Assembly: GCA_032251515.1 (NCBI GenBank)
Contig: JAVVDU010000001.1
Coordinates: 1-64,000 of the forward strand
From: Carthagonibacter sp032251515
GTDB taxonomy: Bacteria > Gemmatimonadota > Gemmatimonadetes > Palauibacterales > Palauibacteraceae
DNA length: 64,000 nt
Direction of reading: 5' to 3'
Shown here: positions 46,581 through 54,609 of the stretch, one piece after another
Position numbering within the stretch: position 1 is the first letter of the stretch
Layout: each line of letters opens with the position of its first letter
The notes under the pieces: model-generated
Database searches by the model: none
What the model was told of the DNA's origin: nothing
What the model saw: the letters and a program-made list of their open reading frames with translations, nothing else
Program-made: the position numbers and the translations under genes

Positions 46581-46730
46581 TCCGCTGTCCGGTTCCGGGG
46601 GCCGGGGGTGCCTCACTGCCGGGGGCGCCGGGCGCGGCGTCCCCGCACACCGCGCCGCACGGCCGATCGAGTCGCGGGCAAACTCCGCGCCAGCGGACGC
46701 GGGAATCTAGACGGAGGGTTCGGCGCGGGA

Positions 46731-46754
46731 AAGGCGGGGCCTGCCGGCCCCGCC
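46731..46754 (-). terminator. Intrinsic terminator after ald
   Basis: On the minus strand a 9-bp perfect stem (GGCGGGGCC with GGCCCCGCC, 4-base loop) is followed by TTT. It lies 14 bases after the ald stop and separates the long rimP-to-ald gene run from mreB. Confidence 0.75.
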
Positions 46755-46767
46755 CTTCCACCGGCTG

Positions 46768-47880
46768 TCAGAGCACCTCCGCCAGGGGGACGCTGTCGAA
46801 GCCGAACGCCTCGGCCACGGCCTCGTAGGTGAGCTGGCCGCCGACGGCGTTCACGCCCAGGGCGAGCGAGGGGTTCTCGCGGCACGCGTCGCGCCAGCCG
46901 CGCCTGGCGAGCTGCATCGCGTAGGCGAACGTCGCGTTCGTGAGCGCCAGGGTGGACGTGCGCGGCACCGCGCCGGGCATGTTCGCCACGCAGTAATGGA
47001 TCACGCCGTCCACCACGTAGATCGGGTCGGCGTGCGTCGTCGGCTTGACCGTCTCGACGCAGCCGCCCTGGTCCACCGCCACGTCGACGATGACCGCCCC
47101 GTCCTTCATCACCGCCAGGTCCTCCCGCTTCACGAGGCTCGGCGCCTTCGCCCCGGGGAGCAGCACCGCACCCACCAGGAGGTCCGCCCGGGCGATCTGC
47201 TCGAGTATGTTGTGCCGGTTCGAGTAATACGTATCGACGTTGGCGGGCATCACGTCGGCCAGGTAGCGAAGACGGTCCAGGTTCACGTCCAGGATCGTCA
47301 CGTGCGCGCCGAACCCGGCCGCGATCTTGGCCGCGTTCGTGCCCACCACGCCGCCCCCGAGAATGACCACCTCGGCGGGAAGCACGCCCGGCACCCCTCC
47401 GAGCAGCAGGCCCAGGCCGCCGTGCGCCCTCTCCAGGTACTTCGCCCCTTCCTGCACCGCCATGCGGCCGGCCACCTCCGACATGGGGGTGAGAAGCGGC
47501 AGCTCGCCGGTGGGCAGCTGCACCGTCTCGTAGGCGATCGCCACGCAGCCGCTGTCCAGCACCGCCTGCGTGAGGGTCTCGTCCGCCGCGAAGTGGAAGT
47601 ACGTGAACAACACCTGGTCCCGCCGCATGCGGGGATACTCGGCCGCGATCGGCTCCTTCACCTTCATGATCATGTCGGCGCCCGCCCACAGCGCCTCCAC
47701 GTCCGGCTCGATCCTCGCGCCCACCGCCCGGTACGCCTCGTCCGGGAAGCCGCTGCCCTCACCCGCCCCCGCCTCTATGACGACTTCGTGACCCGCCGCC
47801 CGCAACGCCTCGGCGCCGGCCGGGACGAGGGCGATCCGGTGCTCGTTCGCTTTGATCTCCTTCGGCACCCCGACGATCAT
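46768..47880 (-). CDS. ald: Alanine dehydrogenase
   Basis: This 370-residue enzyme reversibly deaminates L-alanine to pyruvate with NAD. The opening MIVGVPKEIKANEHRIALVP, the catalytic-site segment VKEPI, the NAD fold VVILGGGVVGTNAAKIAAG and the YSNRHNI motif identify it. The ATG at 47880 has AAAGGAG upstream. It follows the M16 gene by 68 bases and is closed by a terminator. Confidence 0.96.
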   Translation of the reverse strand: MIVGVPKEIKANEHRIALVPAGAEALRAAGHEVVIEAGAGEGSGFPDEAYRAVGARIEPDVEALWAGADMIMKVKEPIAAEYPRMRRDQVLFTYFHFAADETLTQAVLDSGCVAIAYETVQLPTGELPLLTPMSEVAGRMAVQEGAKYLERAHGGLGLLLGGVPGVLPAEVVILGGGVVGTNAAKIAAGFGAHVTILDVNLDRLRYLADVMPANVDTYYSNRHNILEQIARADLLVGAVLLPGAKAPSLVKREDLAVMKDGAVIVDVAVDQGGCVETVKPTTHADPIYVVDGVIHYCVANMPGAVPRTSTLALTNATFAYAMQLARRGWRDACRENPSLALGVNAVGGQLTYEAVAEAFGFDSVPLAEVL

Positions 47881-47948
47881 GGCTCGCACTCCTTTGGATT
47901 CGATGGCATGGAAGCGGTCCGGCGCGACGCCGGAACCCGCCGACGGTA

Positions 47949-49304
47949 TTATGCGGGTGCGAGTTCCAGCACCGCCAGTCCGGCGGGATCGAACAGCCGG
48001 CAGGCGGCCCGGATCTCGTCCGTGGTGACCGCATCGATCCGGTCGGCCACCTCGTCGAGAGAGCGCCACGGCTCGGAGTGCAGGACAGTTCCCGCCAGTC
48101 TTCGCATGCGGGATCCCGGCGACTCGAGGGCCAGCAGGAGCTGCCCCTTCAGTTGGGTCCGAGTGGCCTCGTCCTCCTCCGGGTCCAGGCCGGTCGCCGC
48201 CAGGCGCGCCAGCTCGTCCTCGAGCCCCGCGGCGGCCCGGGCCGCGTTCTCGGGCCGGGTCGCCAGGTAGGCGCCTACCGCGCCGCTGCCGCGGTAGAAG
48301 GACTGCCACGACGACACGTCGTAGGCGAGGCCCAGCTGCTCGCGGATCCGCTGGAAGAGCCGCGAGCTCATGCCGCCGCCCAGCGCCGTCGACGCGACGA
48401 CCAGCGCCTCCCGCAGCGGGTCCGTCCACGTCGGCCCGGCGCCGCCGGCCACGATGTGGACCTGGCGCCCGCCGGCCCGCACCACGCGCGACCGTCCGCG
48501 CCCGATCTCCAGCGGGGGGACGACATCGGCCACCGCCTCCCCGTCCACGTCCGGCAGCCTCTCCCGGACGAGTTCGACGAGGCGCTCGTGCTCCAGCCGG
48601 CCCGCGGCCGCCACCACGAGCCCGGCCGGATGCAGGAAGCGGTCGCGCAGTGCGGCGAGCGCGCCGGCCTCGATTCCCTCCACGCTCTCCCGCGATCCGA
48701 GCACCGGCGCCCCGTAGCCGTGGCCCGGAAACAGCAGGTCCGCGTGCAACTCGAACGCCAGGTCCTCCGGGGACTCCTCGACCCCCGCGATCTCCTCGAG
48801 CACGACCTGCCGCTCGCGCTCCAGGTCGTCCGGCGAGAGAGAGGCCCGGAACGAGAGGTCGGCGAGCAGATCGACCGCGGTCGACAGGCCGTCCTCGGGT
48901 ACCCGGGCCTGAAAGGTGATGTGCTCGTGGGACGTCCAGGCGTCGAGACCGCCCCCCACCGCCTCGATCTCCAGGGCGATCCCGCGGGCCGAGCGGCTCC
49001 GCGTCCCCTTGAACACCATGTGCTCGAGCAGGTGAGCGGCCCCACCCAGGCCCGGGGGTTCGTGGGCGGTCCCGGCGCGGAACCAGAAGCCGATCGCCAC
49101 CGAGCGGACCGACTCCATGCGCTCGCTGAGGATCACCGTGCCGCCCGGAAGGTCCGTCCGCAGCACGCCCGCGTCGAGGCGCACCGTCCCCGACGGGCCG
49201 CCGCGGTGCGCGGCGCCGGGGCCGGATGCGACGGCGGCCGGACCGCCGGGAGTCGCCTCCCGCGGTGCCGGCCGCCCCGTGGATCCACTCCGCGGAGCGG
49301 TCAT
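47949..49304 (-). CDS. M16-family zinc peptidase
   Basis: The 451-residue product is a single-chain M16 (pitrilysin/MPP-like) peptidase. The zinc motif HLLEH in GGAAHLLEHMVFKGT and the downstream Glu in VVLEEIAGVEES are intact, and the C-terminal domain with GGGMSSRLFQRIREQLGLAY is present. The first about 40 residues are low-complexity and not a signal peptide. M16 genes directly after pnp are common in many bacteria. The ATG at 49304 is preceded by GGAG. Confidence 0.93.
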   Translation of the reverse strand: MTAPRSGSTGRPAPREATPGGPAAVASGPGAAHRGGPSGTVRLDAGVLRTDLPGGTVILSERMESVRSVAIGFWFRAGTAHEPPGLGGAAHLLEHMVFKGTRSRSARGIALEIEAVGGGLDAWTSHEHITFQARVPEDGLSTAVDLLADLSFRASLSPDDLERERQVVLEEIAGVEESPEDLAFELHADLLFPGHGYGAPVLGSRESVEGIEAGALAALRDRFLHPAGLVVAAAGRLEHERLVELVRERLPDVDGEAVADVVPPLEIGRGRSRVVRAGGRQVHIVAGGAGPTWTDPLREALVVASTALGGGMSSRLFQRIREQLGLAYDVSSWQSFYRGSGAVGAYLATRPENAARAAAGLEDELARLAATGLDPEEDEATRTQLKGQLLLALESPGSRMRRLAGTVLHSEPWRSLDEVADRIDAVTTDEIRAACRLFDPAGLAVLELAPA

Positions 49305-49341
49305 GCCGCTCCGCGGAGACCCGCCGTCGAGCCCGCTCCCG

Positions 49342-51438
49342 TCACGGCTGGGTCATGGCGGCCCGGCGGGAGAGCTTCAGCCGGCCCCGCTCGTCCACCG
49401 AGAGGAGCTTGACCCGGACGACGTCGCCCGTGTTCACCACGTCCTCGGTCCTCTCGGTACGGCCATCCTCCAGCTCGGAGATGTGGCACAGCCCCTCGAC
49501 GCCCGGGATGATCTCGACGAACGCCCCGAAGGTCGTGGTGTTCTTGACCACGCCCTCGTAGATCCGACCGACCTCGGGCTCCGCCGCGATGCCTTCGATC
49601 ATCTCGCGCGCCCGGCTGCCGGCCTCTCCGGACACGGACGAGATCGTGACCACGCCCCCGTCCTCGATGTTGATCTGGGCGCCGGTCTGATCCTGTATCA
49701 TCCTGATCGTCTTACCCTTGGGACCGATCACCTCACCGATCTTCTCGGGGTTGATCTGGATCGTGATGATCCGCGGGGCGTGCCGGGACATCTCGGAGCG
49801 CGGCTGGGCCAGGGTCCGGCTCATCACCTCGAGGATGTGGAGGCGTCCCTTGCGGGCGCGCTCCAGCGCCTCGCGCATCGTCTCGATCGCGAGTCCCTCG
49901 ATCTTGATGTCCATCTGGATCGCGGTGATCCCCTTCTCCGTCCCCGCGACCTTGAAGTCCATGTCCCCCAGCGCATCCTCGATCCCCAGGATGTCGGTGA
50001 GGACGGCCACGTCGTCGCCCTCCTTGATCAGTCCCATCGCCACGCCGGCGCAGGCGGCGCGCAGGGGCACCCCGGCGTCCATCATGCCGAGCGAGCCGCC
50101 GCACACCGTGGCCATCGAGCTCGAACCGTTCGACTCGAGGACGTCCGACACGATGCGGATCGTGTACGGGAACTCCTCGTACGGCGGCAGCAGCGACTGC
50201 AGGGCGCGCTCGGCCAGCATTCCGTGTCCGATCTCCCGGCGGCCGGGGCCCCGGAACGGCCGAACCTCGCCCGTGCAGAACGGCGGGAAGTTGTAGTGAA
50301 GCATGAACGACTTCGACGTCTCCTCGCGGACGTCGATCGAGTCGATCCGCTGCTCGTCCTGGACCGTCCCCAGGGTCGTCACGCACAGGGCCTGCGTCTG
50401 CCCCCGGGTGAACAGGGCCGACCCGTGGGTGCGGGGCAGGATGCCCACGTCGCACGAGATCGGCCGGATCTCGTCGAGCTTGCGGCCATCCACGCGCTCG
50501 CCGCGCTGCAGGATCTGGCGACGCATCGTCTCCTTCTCGAGCCGGCGCAGGACGTCCACGGCGTCATCCACGCGGTCCGCGTACCTCTCGTCTTCCTTCA
50601 ACTCCGTCACCACGGACTCGCGCAGCGCGGCCAGGGCCTGGGTACGCTCCTCCTTGACGGGAAGCCCCACCGCCTCTTCGATCCGGCCGCTGGCGCGCTC
50701 GGTCACCACCGCGACGAGGTCCTCGGGCACGCCCGTCTTCTCGTACTCGAACTTCTGCGGCGGCCCGCCGATCAGCTCCACCAGCTCCTCCTGGAGCCCG
50801 ATCAGCTCGCGGATCGCGGCATGGCCGGTCTCCAGCGCCTCCAGCAGCTCGGACTCGCTCAGCTCCACGGCGGCGCCTTCGACCATCACGATCGAGTTCT
50901 TCGTGCCGGCGACCACCATGTCGAGGTCCGAGTAGTCGAGCTGCTCGAACGTCGGGTTGATCACCCACTCGCCGTCCACCCGGCCGACCCGCACGCCGGC
51001 GATCGGCCCGCCCCACGGGATGGGCGAGATCGTCAGGGCCGCCGAGGCGCCCAGCATGGCGAGCACGTCGGCATCGTTCTCCTGGTCTGCCGAGACCACG
51101 AAGCACGCGACCTGCGTCTCGTTCTGGTAGTCGTCCGGGAACAGGGGGCGCAGCGGCCGGTCGATCTGCCGCGCGGAGACGATGTCCTTGTCGGCCGGGC
51201 GCCCTTCACGCTTGATGAACCCGCCCGGGAACTTGCCGGCGGCGTAGCTCTTCGCCCGGTACTCGATCGTCAGGGGGAAGAACGGCAGCCGGGTCGGCTT
51301 CCGCTCCGCCGTCGCCGCCACCAGCACGGCCGTCTCGCCGTACTGCAGGTACACGGCGCCGTCGGCCTGACGTGCCATGCGGCCGGTCTCGATGATGAGC
51401 TTGCGGCCGTGAAAGTCCTTCTCGATTCGATGTGCCAT
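49342..51438 (-). CDS. pnp: Polyribonucleotide nucleotidyltransferase
   Basis: This 698-residue PNPase degrades RNA from the 3' end using phosphate. Two RNase PH domains flank a helical linker. The second contains SDVLESNGSSSMATVCGGSL and the DILGIEDALGDMDFKVAGT block with active-site Asp residues. A KH domain (GKTIRMIQDQTG) and an S1 domain (GRIYEGVVKNTTTFGAFVEI) end the protein. The ATG at 51438 has GAGGAAG upstream. It follows rpsO, the classic order, with a stem-loop in the 174-base gap. Confidence 0.98.
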   Translation of the reverse strand: MAHRIEKDFHGRKLIIETGRMARQADGAVYLQYGETAVLVAATAERKPTRLPFFPLTIEYRAKSYAAGKFPGGFIKREGRPADKDIVSARQIDRPLRPLFPDDYQNETQVACFVVSADQENDADVLAMLGASAALTISPIPWGGPIAGVRVGRVDGEWVINPTFEQLDYSDLDMVVAGTKNSIVMVEGAAVELSESELLEALETGHAAIRELIGLQEELVELIGGPPQKFEYEKTGVPEDLVAVVTERASGRIEEAVGLPVKEERTQALAALRESVVTELKEDERYADRVDDAVDVLRRLEKETMRRQILQRGERVDGRKLDEIRPISCDVGILPRTHGSALFTRGQTQALCVTTLGTVQDEQRIDSIDVREETSKSFMLHYNFPPFCTGEVRPFRGPGRREIGHGMLAERALQSLLPPYEEFPYTIRIVSDVLESNGSSSMATVCGGSLGMMDAGVPLRAACAGVAMGLIKEGDDVAVLTDILGIEDALGDMDFKVAGTEKGITAIQMDIKIEGLAIETMREALERARKGRLHILEVMSRTLAQPRSEMSRHAPRIITIQINPEKIGEVIGPKGKTIRMIQDQTGAQINIEDGGVVTISSVSGEAGSRAREMIEGIAAEPEVGRIYEGVVKNTTTFGAFVEIIPGVEGLCHISELEDGRTERTEDVVNTGDVVRVKLLSVDERGRLKLSRRAAMTQP

Positions 51439-51481
51439 CGTTTCGTCTTCCTCGCTTCTTCTTTCGGTCTGTCATTCAGGG

Positions 51482-51503
51482 CTCGCCGCCCCATGGCGGC
51501 GAG
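51482..51503 (-). promoter_or_regulatory. Perfect stem-loop in the pnp leader
   Basis: CTCGCCGCC pairs with GGCGGCGAG around a 4-base loop, 44 bases before the pnp ATG. No T-run follows, so it is not a typical terminator. In E. coli a pnp leader stem is cut by RNase III and then used by PNPase to repress itself; this is a candidate for the same role. Confidence 0.6.
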
Positions 51504-51612
51504 GTGAGATCATGCGCGAGCGAGGTCGAAGGCAGCCCGTCACGAAGGGAGGCGGCGGAGGAGGACGCCTTCACGCCCGCCCGCCGCGTCCCGGGATGCC
51601 GACTTGCCCTGC

Positions 51613-51882
51613 CTATCGGCGCAGGCCGAGCTCGCGGATGAGGTTCCGGTACTGTTCGAAGTCGTTCCGGCGGAGGTACTCGAGCAGGCGGCGGCGCCGA
51701 CCGACCATCTTCAGCAGGCCGCGCCGGCCATGGTGGTCCTTCGGGTGATTGCGGAAATGCTCTGTGAGGTGATCGATGCGGGCCGTGAGCTGCGCCACCT
51801 GGACGGCTGTTCCCCCGCAGTCGGTCTCGTGGCGACCGAACTTCTCGACGATCGCCGTCTTTTCTTCCGTTCCCAGCGCCAT
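51613..51882 (-). CDS. rpsO: Ribosomal protein S15
   Basis: This 89-residue protein binds the central domain of 16S rRNA early in 30S assembly. It has the family blocks HLTEHFRNHPKDHHGRRGLLKMVGRRRRLLEYL and ends at the usual length. The ATG at 51882 is preceded by GAGGAACG. It has its own good promoter (51962-51990) and a structured leader, which suits autoregulation. Confidence 0.98.
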   Translation of the reverse strand: MALGTEEKTAIVEKFGRHETDCGGTAVQVAQLTARIDHLTEHFRNHPKDHHGRRGLLKMVGRRRRLLEYLRRNDFEQYRNLIRELGLRR

Positions 51883-51904
51883 CGCGTTTCGTTCCTCGAA
51901 CCTT

Positions 51905-51927
51905 GTCCGCGGCGCTTCGGACGCCGC
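51905..51927 (-). promoter_or_regulatory. Candidate H-type pseudoknot in the rpsO leader
   Basis: On the minus strand GCGGCG (51922-51927) pairs with CGCCGC (51909-51914). The loop bases TCC (51919-51921) can pair with GGA (51906-51908) just after the stem, which makes an H-type pseudoknot. It ends about 22 bases before the ATG, next to the ribosome site. S15 is known to regulate its own mRNA through varied leader structures, including a pseudoknot in E. coli. Here the role is inferred. Confidence 0.45.
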
Positions 51928-51961
51928 TCCTCATCGTTCAGCTTGCTCGCACAATCCTGAA

Positions 51962-51990
51962 AGCATAGCGGTTCGCGCATCACATGTAAA
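51962..51990 (-). promoter_or_regulatory. Predicted promoter of rpsO
   Basis: On the minus strand TTTACA (51985-51990), a 17-base spacer and TATGCT (51962-51967) are close to consensus. The start would be near 51955, giving a leader of about 72 bases. It overlaps the gap after the ribF stop. Confidence 0.65.
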
Positions 51991-52004
51991 GGTCGGCGGG
52001 CAGC

Positions 52005-52952
52005 TCACGCCCCGGTGGCCGAGAACCACTCGCGCGCCGCCGTCTCGTCGCGGCGCATCTGGGTCACCAGGTCCGCCGCGGTCGCGAACGGCCGGACGTC
52101 GCGCAGGCGATGCAGGAAGTCGACGCGCACCGATTCGCCGTAGATGTCCCGGTCGAAGTCCAGCAGGTACAGTTCGACCGAGGGAGGTGAGCCGGCGAAG
52201 GTGGGCCGTGGCCCGAGATGCAGCAGGCCCCTGCGGATCTCCGTGCGGAGGGACGCTCGCACGGCGTAGATTCCCGGGCTCGGAAGCAGCTTGCTGCCTG
52301 CGGGCGCCGGGATGTTCGCCGTCGGGAAGCCGAGGTCCCGGCCCCGCCCCAGTCCGTGCACGACCGGTCCACGGAACGAGTAGGGCCGGCCCAGCATGCG
52401 TCCCGCGTCCCGCACGTGTCCCCCGCCGAGCAGACGCCGGATCTCCGTCGAGGACACGGCGCGGCCGTCCACGCGGACCGCCGGCACGACATCGACGTCG
52501 AAGCCGTGCCGGCGCCCCATCGCCTCGAGGAGCGCCGTGTCGCCGGACCGGGCCCGGCCGAACCCGTGGTCGTAGCCGATCACCAGGTCGCGCACCCGGA
52601 ACCGGCGCACGAGGACATCCCGCACGAACTCGGCCGGCTCGTACCGGGCGAGCACCTTCGTGAAGGGCAGGAACGCGGCGTAATCCAGCCCGCTCTGCGA
52701 CAGGATCTCCTTTTTCTCGTCCGGCGTGGTGAGCAGCTGCGGCGCCACATCCGGACGTACCACGGAGAGCGGGTGTCGGTCGAACGTCACGAGGACGGCG
52801 CGCAGGCCGCGGCGCCGGGCCCGCTCCCCGATCTCCTCCAGCACCGCGTGGTGTCCGCGATGCACTCCGTCGAACGTGCCGACCGTCAGGGCCGTGCCGT
52901 CGACGTCCTCCGGCAGGCCGCTGTCTCGCCAGCCGCGGAACTCAGGCCGCAT
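52005..52952 (-). CDS. ribF: Bifunctional riboflavin kinase / FAD synthetase
   Basis: This 315-residue enzyme makes FMN and FAD. The N-terminal adenylyltransferase domain has VGTFDGVHRGHHAVL and SSTEIRRLL. The C-terminal kinase domain has GRDLGFPTANIP and the catalytic Glu in VELYLLDFDRDIYGE. The ATG at 52952 overlaps the truB stop by 11 bases. It follows truB as in many nusA-infB clusters. Confidence 0.96.
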   Translation of the reverse strand: MRPEFRGWRDSGLPEDVDGTALTVGTFDGVHRGHHAVLEEIGERARRRGLRAVLVTFDRHPLSVVRPDVAPQLLTTPDEKKEILSQSGLDYAAFLPFTKVLARYEPAEFVRDVLVRRFRVRDLVIGYDHGFGRARSGDTALLEAMGRRHGFDVDVVPAVRVDGRAVSSTEIRRLLGGGHVRDAGRMLGRPYSFRGPVVHGLGRGRDLGFPTANIPAPAGSKLLPSPGIYAVRASLRTEIRRGLLHLGPRPTFAGSPPSVELYLLDFDRDIYGESVRVDFLHRLRDVRPFATAADLVTQMRRDETAAREWFSATGA

Positions 52953-53853
52953 CGAGCACGATCACGGGTCGGAGGCGGCCCCCGTCCCGGCGACCCACCG
53001 CCACGAGCCGGTCCGGCGCCACGAGGGCCACGGGCGCGTCCTCCGCGGGAGCGTGCGGGAACCCCTGCTCCGCCGGCGCTTCGATCGTTCCCGCGTCCAC
53101 GGGTCGGCCGTGACGCACCGCGTCCCGCTCGCCCTCGTCGAGCCGGCGGAGCGGAAGCCACCGCAGGGCCTCGAGCGGGGGGAGTCGCGCGCCCCCCGGG
53201 TCGGCGAGTCCGGCCGGCGGACAAGCCGCTGTGACCTCGAAGCCGCCGATCGCCGTCCGCCGCAACTCGGCCAGGTGTGCCCTGCAGCCGAGATCGCGGC
53301 CGAGATCCCTGGCGAGCGCGCGCACGAAGGTGCCCGTTGACACCCAGGCATCGACCACGACCCGGGGCGGATCCCACTCCACGAGGTCCAGGGCGTGCAC
53401 CACGACCCGCGTCGGCGCGAGGGCGGGCGTCTGCCCGGCGCGGGCCAGCCGGTGCGCCCGGCGTCCGTCGACCTTCTTGGCCGAATAGGCCGGCGGGACC
53501 TGGTCCTGGGGTCCGGTCCGCTCGCGCAGCGCCGCCTCCAGGTCCCTCCTCCGGAGCGCCTGCCAGGCGGTGGATTCCGCGCGCGGCGGGCCGGTCCGGT
53601 CGTCGGTCTCGGTCTCCACGCCGAGCCGCACTTCCGCCGTGTAGCGCTTGGGAAGCAGGTGGAACAGCGACGCGAGTCGGGTCGCCCGCCCGACGCACAA
53701 CAGGAGGAGTCCCGACGCGAACGGGTCGAGGGTACCCGTGTGCCCGATCCGGCGGATCCCGGTCGCCCGCCGCGCCACCGCTACGACGTCGTGGGATGTC
53801 GGTCCGCGCGGCTTGTCCACGAGGAGGACCGCGGGGCCCGGGTCAGCTCTCAT
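52942..53853 (-). CDS. truB: tRNA pseudouridine-55 synthase
   Basis: This 303-residue enzyme makes the T-loop pseudouridine 55 in tRNAs. The catalytic Asp lies in GHTGTLDPFASGLL, with the KPRGPTSHDVV opening and the PPAYSAKKVDG loop. The ATG at 53853 fits the family start and overlaps the rbfA end by 11 bases; its own stop overlaps ribF. Confidence 0.96.
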   Translation of the reverse strand: MRADPGPAVLLVDKPRGPTSHDVVAVARRATGIRRIGHTGTLDPFASGLLLLCVGRATRLASLFHLLPKRYTAEVRLGVETETDDRTGPPRAESTAWQALRRRDLEAALRERTGPQDQVPPAYSAKKVDGRRAHRLARAGQTPALAPTRVVVHALDLVEWDPPRVVVDAWVSTGTFVRALARDLGRDLGCRAHLAELRRTAIGGFEVTAACPPAGLADPGGARLPPLEALRWLPLRRLDEGERDAVRHGRPVDAGTIEAPAEQGFPHAPAEDAPVALVAPDRLVAVGRRDGGRLRPVIVLDAA

Positions 53854-54217
53854 CCGGTTCGTCCGGCGGTGGCGGCGGCCGCACCTCGTCCAGCAGCGAC
53901 TCGATCCGCCGGGCATGCTCGAGGCTGCGATCGAAGTGGAAGCGGAGCTCCGGGATCCGGTGCAGCCGGAGGGTGCGACCCAGGGCGCGGCGGAGCACCC
54001 CCTCGGCGCTCTCGAGACCCCGGATGGCCTCGCCCGGCGCGACCGCCTCGCCGAGCGTACGTACGTACACGTCCGCGTAACTGAGATCCGAGGTGGCCTC
54101 GACCGAGGTCACGGTCACCGTGGCCGCGCGCGGATCCTTGATCTCCCGGCGTAGCAGCCCGGCGATCTCCTCCCGCAGGAGCTGGTTGATCCGTTCGATT
54201 CTCCGCTGGCTCGCCAT
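53843..54217 (-). CDS. rbfA: 30S ribosome-binding factor A
   Basis: This 124-residue KH-like protein helps mature the 16S 5' end and 30S subunit. It shows RIERINQLLREEIAGLL, DPRAATVTVTSVEATSDLSYADVYV and RIPELRFHFDRSLEHARRI. The start used is the ATG at 54217, three codons inside the longest possible frame. It lies between ylxP and truB. Confidence 0.95.
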   Translation of the reverse strand: MASQRRIERINQLLREEIAGLLRREIKDPRAATVTVTSVEATSDLSYADVYVRTLGEAVAPGEAIRGLESAEGVLRRALGRTLRLHRIPELRFHFDRSLEHARRIESLLDEVRPPPPPDEPDES

Positions 54218-54274
54218 GCTTCGCACCCGTCGTTCTCCGCGGGCCTGCGACCCGCGGCGTTCTTCGCGGTCGGC

Positions 54275-54562
54275 CTACTGGACCTCCGCTTCCCTCTCGA
54301 TGACGAACCAGCGGGGATCCGCGGCCACCAGGGTGTCGAGCCGCGTGAGGATGGAGTCGGCGAGCGCCGCCTCCGAGGTCACGAGGGCGACGCTCAGCTC
54401 CGCGCGGCCGTGCTCCTCCTGGAAGTCGGTCTCCGCGACCGAAACCGCGAAGCGGGCCCGCACCCGGTCCCGCAGGCCCCGCACGAGCCGTCGCTTCTCC
54501 TTCAGCGACCGGCAGCCCGGAAGACGCAGGACCCAGCGTGCCCTGGCGTACACGGCCGGCAT
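54275..54562 (-). CDS. ylxP: DUF503 protein YlxP
   Basis: This 95-residue protein of the YlxP/DUF503 family occurs in nusA-infB operons, with a proposed role near 30S assembly. It shows LRLPGCRSLKEKRRLVRGLRDRVRARF and AVSVAETDFQEEHGRAELSVALV. The ATG at 54562 is preceded by GGGAG and gives the expected length; longer frames add low-complexity sequence. It lies 47 bases after infB. Confidence 0.92.
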   Translation of the reverse strand: MPAVYARARWVLRLPGCRSLKEKRRLVRGLRDRVRARFAVSVAETDFQEEHGRAELSVALVTSEAALADSILTRLDTLVAADPRWFVIEREAEVQ

Positions 54563-54609
54563 CTCGTCGCTCCCCGCGGATCCCGGCGGAACGGCCGCCG
54601 GGGGTCCGC

